DNA of 64,000 bases from Heligmosomoides polygyrus polygyrus (GCA_947396885.1 OX377205.1:49646676-49710675); one strand, 5' to 3'. Shown: positions 11,584-21,796, counted from the first letter of the stretch. The notes: generated by a model not told the origin, from the sequence alone. Numbers and translations: made by a program.

Positions 11584-13615
11584 GTGTGGTTTTGCTTTGC
11601 ATCTTGCGATTATTACTGAAGTATTTAGTGTGTATGATGTTGACCTGTTTGTGATAATTCTTTCCATTTTCTTAGTCTCCACTCACCGCTCAGGGACATG
11701 AACGCGATTGTCAGCATGGTCTGTGGCTGCTAGCTTTTGTTCATCAACAGTAGTTATTGTGCAGTATTCTTTAGGTGCTCCAGATAACGCGAAGAAGCGA
11801 AATTGCTTAGAAGTGAATTCGACCACTAAAGGATGACCTGTTCGAGAGAACCAGTAAGGTGGGGTGGGGAGGGGGGGGGGGGGTGGCGTCCGGATTCAAA
11901 AGATGTGTCAGTGTTGTGGGGCAACGGGCTTCCGCGTTCAGAAGACGTGTCTCCGATGTCGGTCAAAGGCCGCTTGGGATTGCAAGACGTGTCACCGACG
12001 TACAGAGGCAGGCGCGTTCGCTTATCCGTTTAGTATCTCTTACCAGACGCTCAGCGGCCTAGCGGCCGCCAAACGTCTGGTTTCTAGATAAAAGGATAAA
12101 TTATAACGACGGCGCTAGTCATTCCCTTTTCGAGATGCGCCACGCATTCTGCCCTACGGGATATCGTGGAGGCGATTTGAATGCGCATTTGGCCTACACT
12201 AATTCTGGTACCAATTCGCCGACCTCGGAGTAAAGGAAGGCTTGGTTGGCCGCGAAACTTGAACCAAGAACTTGGCATCGGGCGCACGCAACTGCCGGCA
12301 CCTCCTCCTACTGCGCTCCACGCGCCTTTCTAATCTATTGGGTTGTTCGTTAACTAATTTCGTTTTTCATATTTCCAAAGTGAATTTATTTATATTAACA
12401 ACAATCATTACTCAATGACCAGCCGTTTAGCGAACTAGCTGCTGCTATACTTTCTTCTTTAGCACGTGTTTACTTTCGTTACAGTAAAAAATGGTGTTAC
12501 TATACATTATAAAATAGTACAGAGGGATACGGTAAGGCCGAATCTTTAGAACTCCTCTTGTGAAGCCTGGACACCCTCATGTATTTTTCGTGACTTGCTC
12601 TCCAGATGCACCCGTTCTCAACATGGCGAAAAACAAATCGTGAGAACCGCAATCCGAAGTGCTTAATCTGCAAAACCTGCGTTAGATAGATATAAACACA
12701 ACCCCCCCCCCCCCCCCGAACCAAACACCAAAGAAAGAGGCACCTCCAAATGTACTTCTGCCATAGCACCAACATTTCTTTTAACGACGTCTCTCTATCC
12801 ATTCATTAGAGTTCTTCGTCATATTTTCGACCTACCCGGACCCTCTCCTCGATTGGTTCTGCCGTCGTGAGGAAAAAGGAGTTCACTAGATTTCTTTACA
12901 ACTGTTGAAACTATAGGCCTTTGAACGAAAACATGTGAACAACCAAGGTCGAGCCTATCCTGATCTATTGAGCCCGAACCTAGTGTAGGGTAAAATTCTC
13001 ATTTCACAGCGTTGTCTTCTGGTGATCTCGCGCCCTTCCATGCGTCAGTGTTCCAGTTGAACGTTTTGCGCCTCACTAGCTGCAGTCTCAACATTTGTCG
13101 TTTGCACTTCTTCATTGAGGTTCCAGGAGCCTCAACAGCCATAAATAATTCTATTGAGCTCCCCTCATTTACCAGATTCCTCTTTTTCGACCTTTGCTAG
13201 CCTCTGCGCCCTTCCTCATATTGGCCACCTAGATATCGGAGTTTCTGTTTGAAGTGTATTTCAAATAACGATGTTAGGTGGGAGCAGTGCTAACTGAACC
13301 GCAGGCAGTTGCCCGTTTCCCTGCATCTCTATCTCTTACCATCTGCTCTCAAGCAGTGCATGCTTGTTTTCGATGGTTGTTTGCGCGGGTTTCATCAGGA
13401 ACTTCAGTGTTAGGTTTCTATAAGATGAGAAACGGATTTAGGATAGGTCTGGTGTTCGTTAACTATGATATCCTCCTCCGAAATCAGTCATACTGTTTCT
13501 GAGCATTAAGATTATTCCTTGCTGAGAGATTGTTCATACTAGAATAGCTCTGCGATAAATGGCGACTCGCTTGCCTTTTAATAGATCGATCACCTGTGTG
13601 ATGTTCTTTGCTTAG
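11584..13615 (+). other. Long SCC2 intron filled with repeats
   Basis: The other introns here are 58-143 nt or 644 nt, this one is 2032 nt. It contains a G-rich minisatellite remnant (11860-12030), a dispersed repeat shared with 49345-49510 (12090-12330) and another shared with 49085-49260 and 56025-56235 (12500-12800, with a C17 run). The donor is GTGTGG and the acceptor CTTAG. Expansion by repeat insertion is the likely cause of its length. Confidence 0.6.
12090..12800. repeat. Two dispersed repeats in the SCC2 intron
   Basis: 12190-12330 shares CTGGTACCAATTC and GGAAGGCTTGGTTGGCC with 49388-49500. 12530-12690 read on the minus strand shares GCAGATTAAGCACTTCGGAT and following sequence with 49090 and 56045. 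Neither family shows terminal repeats or coding potential here. Confidence 0.5.
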
Positions 13616-14470
13616 GTTCGACCTGAACTTTTGGTGAGGCACGCCGAGACGTTACAACCGTATCTTTCCATGAGTGCCACGCAGAAATCGGAGGTGATGG
13701 TGAGTGTTTCTTTCAGGATCTGCCATGCTTCACTATTGTATGCAGTATTACGGTGCCCGCTATTTGCTTTGAAGCCTTTGCCTATCTCTTAAGGGGGTGG
13801 TAACTGCGTGCTTTGCCGAGTAACGCGTCTAAGATAGTAGGAAAGATTGAATATTGCAAACCAGAGCGTTGGATCCAGTGCAAGTGGAATTTTTCCTTTT
13901 TTGAGCTTCAATTTAAAAAAAATGAAATATAGTTATAGGAAAATTGAAATGTTTTGTCAAATTCTTAAGGCTTATTGTGACTCACAGATGTGTCTTAGAT
14001 CGTTTGGCTTAACAAAATTCTTCACAAAATTCATGCCTGCAGCAGGATAAAATATGAGATACTGGTGGTGGAACTCACCGGGAAGCGAGAATTGCTTAGT
14101 GTTTTGAGTTGCTATTCTGTCAACGTAACTCCTTATAAATGTGGGTTTTACCTGGAAGTAAGAATGACTTCACCATAAAATATCCGATTCGGCCTCCAAC
14201 ACGAGGTTAAAACTTTTGCCGATTCACTATCGGCATTTCCTTAGAAGTTGAAATGGACTCCCCCCCCCCCCCCCTCCGACAGGGATTGCACCTCATTTGG
14301 TTCTCCTGTGAATCGGCCCATGCGTTATGCAGAATCATTTCAGGTCATGCGAGCTATATCAGGTGCTGGTGTATGGACCACGCATCATTAAGGAGTATCC
14401 GGAACTGAAGTAGGAGAAGGAGAATATATTGGAGCAGACGAAGGAGCTGGAATCCGTACAGCCGAACTAG

Positions 14471-15480
14471 ACCAGTCTTTCAATCGTTGCCTTTCCGCTG
14501 TCTCCAATCGGAACCCTTACTAATTTCATGAAATCAATTGCATGTACATGTCTGTGGATCTTCTCTCCCAATGGTTTGGCTAAGGGTTTTCTTCTGCTAC
14601 TATGTTCATGTTCAGGTATTCATATATCGGAGATGCGTTTGAGTTTCTCAGTCATAAATCTATTTAATTGCATGCTTATTCGTTCATACAGAAGCGTAGT
14701 GCCTCATGCGGTTTTGCAGGAGTAGCATGTGAGAATACACACGTGACGAAGCACAGCGAGCCGTCGTCTATGGCTCATTGGTGACAGGAAGGATAGGCCC
14801 TCCCCTGTCAGGGCTGAGCTTGAGTAATACGCCAAGACGAGTGAATACTGGGGGACTTTGATGGTGCATGTGGGAACGGACTGCAGCTGAATCTTGCGGA
14901 GACGGTATTTATGAGGAGTCGACGGGTTTCTTTCTGGTGCCCCATTCGCGCACTGTCTAACATTGGAACGGTCCTTCATGAATTAGTTGATGCCGGAAGT
15001 CTATGTAGACTTTCATGTATCAGGTTGGTCCAAAGATGACACCACAGACCAAAATGTCTCGGACACAAGCACCGTTTATACATCCATCGCCGAGCGACGC
15101 GATTCGGAGCGATAGACCACTGAACGGCGAGATAGACCAGGTTTTCAATCCATACAAGAATTGTCACAATGTCTGTGTCTTTTCTGATAACGGGGAGCAC
15201 CGTCGACTTCTGGAATCTAGGAGATCGTTAATATCACCTTCGCCACTGCTTCAGTACATAACCTGCTTAGTTACTGTAATGCAGGAGAAAGAGCATTGTT
15301 TGTCGTTAGGTATTGTGTAGTTTTGGGGAACTTGTTGGAAAATGGGAGGACACAAGAGTCTCCGTGCTAAACCTTCTAAATCTAGGAGAGTTGACGTCCC
15401 GCGCTGAAAACTAAACAAACGCGCTTCAATACGAAAGCGAGCGATTCTGTGAACTTGGCAACGTTCCAAGTTCGCCGTCA
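14471..15480. other. No gene recognised (3' part of the inverted-repeat unit)
   Basis: No SCC2 similarity continues past about 14470. A short fragment near 15070-15110 (CGTTTATACATCC followed by GAGCGACGCGATTCG) matches the end of the Harbinger-like element at 61519. Otherwise unassigned. Confidence 0.35.
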
Positions 15481-15689
15481 AAAACGCGCTCCAACGCGAA
15501 AACTGTCGGTGTCGGCCGCCGACCGTGTCGGGTCGGCGACCGCCGTCCGCGGTGCATTTCCCGTCCGCAGACGTCCCGCGGACACTTCCGCGGGACTATA
15601 CCATAGGCCTTAGACGCCTTTACACGGAAAAACTGCGCGCCGCCTCGGCACCATGCCAAACGGACCAGTTCTCCGGCAACGAATTTATG

Positions 15690-16257
15690 CAGGCAGTGTG
15701 CGCCGTCAACTGTTCTAAATGGGCGGAGCAAAAGGGGGCGGAGGCGGAGACCTCTCCGGTGTGAAAACCGGGCTCCCCCCGCTTCAACATGAACGGACGT
15801 GGCGGCCGTGCTCGTGGCTGGCGCGCGCGGCGACGCTCGTTCCTTGGGGGCGTCTTCCGTACCTTCGCCAGCTTGTGGCCGTGGGAAGGGAACTGTCGCT
15901 GAGTCTGGTTCTGACGATGACAACAAGTTTGGGGGAGGGGGGCGGGGGCAGGGTGTTGACACCACTGCCATGCTTTGTTCCTTGGACTACTGCTTGTTTG
16001 GTTCGGTGGGTAGATGCTCCACGGTTGTTGGCTGTGCCTTGTCCCGTTGTTGATGCAGACGGTTTTTCGAGGCGGCGTCATCCCTGCAACGTTCTCTCGA
16101 AAGCCGTTGGCACTATGGTAATTAGAGGGGTCACCACAACGTCGCAGACGTGCGTGACGAGTCGCTGCAGACAGCGATTGTAAATGCAGTCTTATCTCCT
16201 CTTTTGATTAGAGATCCGTGTTTTATCTTCTTCCGAATTCGGCATGGGAGGGAACTC
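15690..16257. other. GC-rich stretch without a supported gene
   Basis: Open frames occur on both strands at once (for example 15719-16183 plus and 15620-16081 minus) because stop codons are rare in this composition. No domain, splice pattern or paralog supports any of them. Confidence 0.35.
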
Positions 16258-16375
16258 CAGGGCCGGATTCATCAAAGGAAAAACCATATAGACATGTTGT
16301 TTAGAATTTTCTCCTGCTCTTGTAAGAACGCTACACCCAAATACAATTATCTAAACACTTTCGAAAACCACAATA

Positions 16376-17280
16376 TTTACCATTTTCACGTCGAATTGAG
16401 CACTTTTCAAATCAAATTGGACACTCTTCTATGCTAGCCTAAGACTTTTGTAATCAGAGCGAACTGTTCCAAATGGAAATGAGCTTCTCCTACATCAAAC
16501 TAAGGAATCTTGAAAAGGTTAGAAAGATTCCTTGTTCAAGGAATTGTAGTAAAGCTTTCTTTGAAGTTTAATTCACTTACCCAGTAAGTGGACACATTGT
16601 TTGAAATATTTTTTTTAAAAATTTTGAGGAAAAATAATGGTCAAAACTTGTCTCTAAGAGCAAGAAGGCAGCCTTTTTGTGTTCCAAAAAAAAATTGCGC
16701 CATCCACCCGTCCAAGACATCGGGTTTTTTTATTCGACTGATAGCAAAATTTCTGCTTGCATGAAGTTTCACACTTGTAAACGATACAATAAGAACAGTT
16801 GCAGGGAAGGCACAATATCTTTATTTAGATGTTTCATGTACCAGCATTTATACTATCAGTCAAACAAAAATCGCGACGAGCTTCCCAAGTGCATGGCGCG
16901 AGCTCATCCTTCGATGCGCCTGTTTGCTGTGCTTTAAGACAAACTTTAAGTTACTATTTTTCTCAAAAAATAAAAATTAAAAAATTATTTATAGGAGCAG
17001 ATGAACTGAAAGATTTCAGAAAAGTTATACCAATTTGTTTTGAACAAAAAAAAATTCGAACCTCTGAGTCTGTGGTTTAAGGGAATTTCGATTTGGAAGA
17101 TTTTGAAAAGAAGTCTGATTTAAAAAGTCTTCGCTCAGCTCCGATGTCTAGCCAACGTCTTTATAAAGGTTGCTGAGAAGGAGTGGACCTTTGAGGCAAA
17201 CGTGAGATCCGGCAGAAGTTTTCATGTTTGCGTTTTAACTGAAAAGTTTAAAAACAGCTTATAGGTTAGTGCGATGTTCA
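16376..17280. repeat. Foldback-family repeat copy
   Basis: Starts ACCATTTTCACGTCGAATTG and carries the same subterminal AATTGGACACT repeats as the element at 22422. The inner halves (16690-16760 and 16840-16930) are inverted relatives of each other around an AT-rich centre, containing CATCG...CGATAG-like and GCATGGCGC words seen in the other copies. The right terminus is degraded. Confidence 0.55.
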
Positions 17281-17436
17281 GAGAGCACAACCTCTCTGAA
17301 GATCGCACTACAACGTGAATATTTTCAAGCATATCGGAAGTGCAGAAAAGACACAGCGTTCTGAGGAGGCCACCGTCAGAAACGACGTGCTCCACTGAGA
17401 ACAGCGCGCTCCAATCGCAATTTGATTCTCTCTACC

Positions 17437-18726
17437 GATTACATGAGAACTGGTCCATGACTCATTCCGCCACGCGCGTGCGGCGTGAGTCAGATAGGAA
17501 GAGTGGGCCCCTGCGTCTTGTCTCCTTGCGAGTGCCCCGTCATCCGCCGTCTCCTCGAACAGCAGACTCACGTGAATAGAACGTGAAGACGGTCGGAACC
17601 GTAGGGAGAGTTGGTGTCGCAACGAGTCGACAATTTAACGAGTATTGGTTGTGTTGCAACTGTTTTATTGATATGTGAAAGAAAAAAGGGAAGTGAAGTG
17701 ATTTAGCCCGAGGTTTGCGTGCAGTATGCGCTTGGTTCTCCTAATTTGAAGTATGCAGTGACCCGCTTACCCGTGAAGTTTATCCTCAACGTCACATGGT
17801 AACACCAATAATGCCATGAGCAGGAAAATAAAAACAAAACAAATATCACCAATGTGCTAATCTAGCGGCAAGTAATCGAAGTAGTCCTTGCATTCTCTTG
17901 TAGTAGGAGGCTGGCCTGCGGTTCTCAGAAATAGGAGGAACCTTAAGAGCTCGGTGAGCACTTCCACTTGTCGTTGTTGCTCATCAGTCCTGATGTGCCG
18001 TGGTGCAACTTCACCTTGACGAAGTTTTATGCCTAATCCTAATACTATAAGATGGTGTGCGCTATGATTTAGCAGCTGGACTTGACTGACCTCGCACACA
18101 GCATTCGTCTCGCAGGGATGTGGTGAGATAGCAGGGTTGATTCCAAAACGCTGCTTGAATTAGCAATTTTACCCTGCTTGGCCGTTTTGTAGCATGTAAC
18201 TGCACGGTCTGAGGTGCCTGTTATACTTTCCTTGAGGGCGCGGTGACACTGTATTAATGCTATACACTAGTTTTCATTCAGCTAGTCTCACTGTAGCCTC
18301 AGCAGAGGTGTAATGGGGCTCTGAGGATCTGCAGCTACATCAATGTCCTCAATGTTTACTACAGCTGTTTATGCTGATTAGATCAATCGGTCCACTGCTT
18401 ATAAGATCTATTACTGGGCGCCCTGGTATCTCAGCTGTGGCCGCTATTTGACCATGCTTATTCCGTCTTTGAATCATCTCCACTAGTGGTAGTCTCGCAC
18501 CCAACTTGCACGCACGTGGCCTCAACGGGAGAGTTGTAGACAGTGCGCTCATGAGTGAGAGGCCTATCGGTTAGCCAGAAGTCGAGGTACATGTTCGGTG
18601 TGGGAAGCGGCAGACGCTAAAGACACGAGCGAGATGCATGTGAGGCGCGAGAGGGCGCGAGACATGGCAGCAGAAAACCCGCGCGCCGCGTTGGCACCTT
18701 GCCCATGGACCAGTTCTCCGGCAACG
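17437..18726. mobile_element. Mutator-like unit with perfect 9-bp duplication, 1.29 kb
   Basis: Ends are GATTACATGAGAACTGGTCC and the complement of CGTTGCCGGAGAACTGGTCC, matching the short copies at 47006 and 52691. The flanking CTCTCTACC at 17428-17436 and 18727-18735 is identical over 9 bp. Unlike the 118- and 201-bp relatives it holds about 1.1 kb of unrelated interior with two minus-strand frames, suggesting captured sequence. Confidence 0.75.
17857..18552 (-). CDS. Unrecognised frames carried inside the Mutator-like unit
   Basis: Two minus-strand frames, 18552-18349 (67 codons) and 18099-17857 (80 codons, ending ECKDYFDYLPLD then stop). The second has a hydrophobic, leucine-rich helix-like middle (VEVLTELLRFLLFLRTAG) and reads like real protein. 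I do not recognise either. They may be exons of one captured host gene separated by an intron, or remnants of a transposase. No start or splice site is convincing. Confidence 0.22.
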
Positions 18727-19116
18727 CTCTCTACCTCCGACGTTTAGCAAACGTCTTCAAAGAGGACTTCCTACACCTGACTCTTGGCTCTTTTAAAGCT
18801 AAGGCAAGTAAGGCTGTGGCAGACGTGTCCTGATTTTCTTTTCTTTTGATTCACTTCTATTTTGTTTTATTTAGTAAGTAATGATGCTGTTTTGTCATTT
18901 GCTGTTCTCTGGTTCAATTATGCTGGTGTTTGTGTTTGTTTTTGTTTGTTGTTTTACACGTAGTCTTCGTGCTACGTCCTGAATAAAGTAAGTAAATGAT
19001 TAACAAGCGATATGGTGAAATGTTTCACCGTATCGCTTGATAAGCCGCACTTTCAGGAATTTCGGCCCTATTTTCTCCGTTGAATTGCTGTAAGTCGTTG
19101 ATGAATCCGGCCCCAG

Positions 19117-19360
19117 GATGCAGGCAATTCAACACGGGTGCGTCACTTGAGCCACACCCTGGAGTCCCTTCCCCTGCTCAAATCTATGCTCTCCTCCGCT
19201 GACGCGAGAGCACAAACCAGAGCTATAGCATTGTTTGTTTGCTTTATTTACTATCAGTGTGTTATCGTTTCTTTTTTCGTGTTAGTGACACTTTATAAGG
19301 TGAACCTCCCCCTCCCCTCCCCTCCCCCCCCCCTCCCGCAACTACCATAACGCCAAGCCG
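19117..19360 (+). repeat. Dispersed repeat R2
   Basis: Carries GAGCCACACCCTGGAGTCCC, GCTCTCCTCCGCTGACGCG and a long C-rich tract (19305-19340). The minus strand of 43310-43500 is the same repeat over its full length, including ACTATCAGTGTGT and AACTACCATA. Shorter pieces occur at 8005, 21950 and 39950-40020. Confidence 0.6.
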
Positions 19361-19364
19361 TTTC

Positions 19365-19734
19365 CAATCTTTTTATCTCTTTTTGATGTCGGCATAACTC
19401 CACGATGTATTTATTACTTCATTTATTACTTCGTTTGCCCTTCAGGGACAATTCAAATTGAATGTGTTAAGAAAGTAGTTAGAGTTTGACATGGATATTG
19501 ATCTAGAAAAGTGGAAATTTTGTTCCAGCTGACCGGCAGTTGGTTTTTGTTGGTTCAGAATGTATCAGGGCGGAATATGGGTTGGGGAGGAGTGCATTTC
19601 CTGGTAGGCTTGGGTATCCTATCTTCGATATACATCCTGCGGTAGGAGGGAATATTTCGTTTTACTAGCGGAATTCCACCACACGCTAAGATTGCTCTAG
19701 TATAGTAAACTCTAGTATGAAAGAAGGTAAGAGC
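19365..19734. other. No gene seen
   Basis: AT-leaning sequence between repeat R2 and the CR1-like fragment. No feature recognised beyond an ATTTATTACTTC direct repeat near 19410. Confidence 0.35.
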
Positions 19735-20659
19735 AATTCATCGTCATAAGGGTACCTTCCAAGTGAAAGTCAATGATTCCTTTTCAGATACGTATACGGT
19801 GACCAGTGGAGTACCTCAGGGTGGGGTATTATCACCAGCTCTCTTTATTATCTACACTTCGGGCCTACCAGACCAAATAGACAAAGTGAACATGAAGTGT
19901 AGTATGTTTGCTGATGACGTAAAACTATACAAAAATATTAGCAAACCTGAAGATGGCTTGGCTTTGCAAGGTGTCATTAAGGAGGTTGCTGATTGGTCTG
20001 ACAAATGGAAACTACCTCTATCTGCTTCAAAAACTAAACTTCTTCACCTTGGTAAATCGAAGTCAGCAAGATACAACGACATGCTTGGTGGAACCCGTAT
20101 AGTTAGTGTAGATACGTTACGAGATCTGGAATTTATTATGGACAAAAAACTCACTTTCACTTACCACTGTGAAGGCATCGCGAAGAAGGCTGAGAGGATT
20201 GTTTACAGTATATTTAAATCCTTGTCTATAAAATCAGCACCACACTTTTTGATAGCCTATAAATCATATGTTCGCCCTGTACTAGAATACGGTACCACAG
20301 TCTTTAGTCCCCACTTGAAGAGTAGTATACAAAGACTTGAAGCAGTTCAAAATGGTTTCACTAGAAAGCTCTGGATACGCTTATATGGGTATGATTACAC
20401 CACCATACCTTCTGCCTCCAATCGCAACAAAATTTTCAAAATCTTCAGTCTTGAGACTCGTAGGAAAAGGAATGACTTGCTCATGATTTTCAAAATGATT
20501 GCTGAACTGGTAGTACTAAAGCTTGATGAGTTCTACACGCTACAAAATTCCAACTCAAAAGATAGCCAGAGGAAAATCCATTTCTCCAAAGCGCGTGTGG
20601 CGTGCGCAGCGCGCGGAAGTATGAACAGGCGACAAGAGCGACTGGGGCGTCGGGCGTAG
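19735..20659 (+). pseudogene. CR1-like LINE reverse transcriptase, 5'-truncated
   Basis: Open frame beginning inside the RT palm: GVPQGGVLSPALFIIYTSG, MFADDVKLYKN with the catalytic FADD, then thumb motifs YKSYVRPVLEYGTTVFSPH and RLEAVQNGFTRKLW. The endonuclease and fingers are missing and the C-terminal 30 residues (from about 20590) are replaced by GC-rich unrelated sequence, so it is a dead 5'-truncated insertion. It differs from the copy at 1-2675 and the one at 38655, so several CR1-like lineages are present. It is open for 298 codons, implying a fairly recent insertion. Confidence 0.88.
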
Positions 20660-20769
20660 TGTGGTGTACGTAATCGCACCATATTTGTGGCGCCAAAGCG
20701 GTTTTTAAACTGCCCCGATGTTTCATCATTCCCCTACTTGCTCGCTCCATTGTCGTCACGTTAGATCTG

Positions 20770-20879
20770 GGGCCGTATGCTCGTCTACCCCGAGTCTCCC
20801 CCGATGGGGGATCGGGGTGTGATGAAATATGCTGATATTGATTGATTCTCCCCAACGGGGGAGCACGAGCATACGGCCC
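20770..20879. mobile_element. 110-bp Harbinger-like MITE, CTG duplication
   Basis: Terminal repeats GGGCCGTATGCTCGT and complement; CTG at 20767-20769 and 20880-20882. The interior contains a palindromic CCCCGATGGGG/CCCCAACGGGG pair. Nearly identical in layout to 36130-36240. Confidence 0.8.
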
Positions 20880-21012
20880 CTGGGGAATGCTGTATGGATG
20901 ACCGGGTTCTTGTTAGGGGTCTCTTTGTTTTTCAAAGCGGTTTTTAAACTGCTTCATTGTGTCATCACTTCCCTATTTGAGTGTGAGGTCGGCAGATAAA
21001 ACCTGTTCCATG

Positions 21013-21796
21013 GGCACTATTGTACTTTACGGACTCCAGAGGACGAGGAGGGGTCGAAAAATTTTTTTTGCCCGAACTTAGCCTAGGTGGGTTATTTGGG
21101 CTGCTGATCACGAATCTGACATCCGTTTTTCGTTTTACGCTGGAGTACGGTAGGTTACGGTAGGTACGGGTGATTAAGGTCATGGTCACCGATTTCGCCC
21201 AAACTTCGGCTATAGGGGTTATCTATGGTGCTACGGGTGAGCATAGCATGCAAGCGGTCCCGCAGCGGTCGCTTGAAAGTTCGCATATCAGCGGGAAACC
21301 ATTTTTACGGGAACTCTTCGATAGGTGAAGGCTTAATAGAGAGATAGCATCATGGCCCTCCAGCCATTGTTCCACAACCACCGCCAGGAAGAACTGCACG
21401 ACTTCAAGCTGAAGGACGTTTTTGACAAGCTAAACATGGACGCAGCCGATTTCCAGGAATGGCTTAGAAGGATGGGATTGCTCGCATCGGCGACCATGAC
21501 GTTGGCAGCTTTAGTCACCCGCACCTACCGTAACCTACCGTACTCCAAACTTAAAACGAAAAATGGATGTCATATTTTATTTTATTTTATTTTATATTTT
21601 ATTTTGTCATATTAGCACCCCAAATAACCCCACTAGGCGAAGTTTGGACGAAATCGGTGATTATGACCTCGACAGCCTTAGCCACCGGTACCTACCATAA
21701 CCTACTAGTCCAGCGTAAAACGAAAAACGAATGTCAGATTCGTGATCAGCACCCAAATAACCACCCTAGGTGAAGTTTGGGCGAAATCGGTGATCG
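21013..21796 (+). mobile_element. Merlin-like DNA transposon remnant
   Basis: The left end GGCACTATTGTACTTTACGG matches the ends of the elements at 36056 and 37897. Plus-strand frame 21352-21500 gives the transposase N-terminus (LHDFKLKDVFDKLNMDAADF then QEWLRRMGLLA) before the sequence jumps to subterminal repeats. The catalytic DDE domain is absent and no right end is seen; it runs into the palindrome at 21797. Several repeats of a segment with CGTAACCTACCGTACT and GTGATCAGCACCC are characteristic of this family. Confidence 0.6.
21352..21500 (+). pseudogene. Merlin-like transposase N-terminal fragment
   Basis: About 50 codons from MALQPLFHNHRQEELHDFKL to RRMGLLA. The copy at 38397-38000 continues into CPNCNDSMQIYQPAGIWRC, a zinc-ribbon of the type found at the start of IS1016/Merlin transposases, which supports the assignment. 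Truncated before the ribbon here. Confidence 0.55.

Larger units (their letters stand above)
9779..14470 (+). pseudogene. Partial, disabled copy of the cohesin loader SCC2 (NIPBL / Nipped-B / PQN-85)
   Basis: SCC2 with SCC4 loads cohesin onto chromatin; this is the HEAT-repeat middle of the protein. Exons with GT-AG borders: 9779-9886, 9990-10111, 10255-10707, 10767-10844, 10916-11050, 11154-11252, 11311-11583, 13616-13699, 14344-about 14470. Diagnostic stretches in order: KFYCCVWYKE, IKYLAAKREF, VREATVEMIGKFV, DTGVAVRKRVIRIMREIC, DEDGVKKLVLETFQSLWF, NQERLLACLNTLTLFSK joined to VRPELLVRHAETLQPYLS, then CELYQVLVYGPRIIKEYPE. Phases agree across junctions 2-3 and 4 to 8. Disabling changes: TAA at 9881-9883 two codons before a donor, a frameshift in the T run near 10385, a frameshift at 14347 and TAG near 14410. 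Both termini of the gene are missing. It sits entirely inside the inverted-repeat unit 9307-15609. Confidence 0.85.
9307..15609. mobile_element. 6.3-kb Harbinger-like inverted-repeat unit enclosing an SCC2 gene fragment
   Basis: The left end starts GGCCTATGGTATAGTCCCG and the right end is its exact complement; the match is perfect for 34 bp, after which related GC-rich sequence (GTCGG/CCGAC-rich) continues on both sides. TTA flanks each end (9304-9306 and 15610-15612), the duplication expected of PIF/Harbinger elements. Neither end has another partner nearby: I found no second GGCCTATGG or CCATAGGCC within several hundred bases. The interior carries no transposase that I can recognise but does hold at least nine exons' worth of the SCC2 fragment with its introns. 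A gene-capturing (Pack-type) element is the simplest reading; two unrelated solo ends is the alternative. Confidence 0.62.
8078..15627. mobile_element. Inserted unit with 8-bp duplication inside the Mutator-like MITE
   Basis: AAAAACTG occurs at 8070-8077 and again at 15628-15635, where the uninterrupted MITE relative has it once, so everything between was inserted with an apparent 8-bp duplication. Without the 6.3-kb unit nested in it, this element is about 1.25 kb. Near its two ends lies the inverted word ACGGGTCAACCA (8089 and about 9285-9300 complement), but no clean terminal inverted repeat starts at the borders. The superfamily is undecided; 8 bp would suit hAT- or Merlin-type elements. 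Confidence 0.5.
7907..15681. mobile_element. Mutator-like MITE (about 230 bp) split by a 7.5-kb insertion
   Basis: The left piece 7907-8077 begins GATTACATGTGAACTGG and the right piece 15628-15681 ends CCAGTTCTCCGGCAACG. Joined, they match the compact 201-bp copy at 52691-52891 along their length. The outer flanks are AATTAATGC (7898-7906) and AATTTATGC (15682-15690), an 8/9 match to a 9-bp duplication as is typical of Mutator-like elements. The pieces meet at AAAAACTG, present on both sides of the interruption. No transposase is encoded. Confidence 0.68.
16261..19113. mobile_element. Harbinger-like element with CAG duplication, 2.85 kb, carrying nested elements
   Basis: GGCCGGATTCATC at the left border is mirrored by GATGAATCCGGCCC at the right, and CAG flanks both (16258-16260 and 19114-19116). 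The ends match the 178-bp element at 53281-53458. Inside are a copy of the foldback family (16376-17280) and the Mutator-like unit 17437-18726, so the original element was much shorter. No transposase seen. Confidence 0.55.

Noticed and set aside
9779..14470. A working SCC2 gene
   Set aside because: In-frame TAA before the first donor, two frameshifts, missing both ends, and enclosure in an inverted-repeat unit.
15426..16183. Long overlapping open frames on both strands
   Set aside because: GC-rich sequence depletes stops; no domain, codon or splice support.
21013..21796. 8-bp duplication for this Merlin-like copy
   Set aside because: Left flank GTTCCATG has no partner to the right; the right end is lost.
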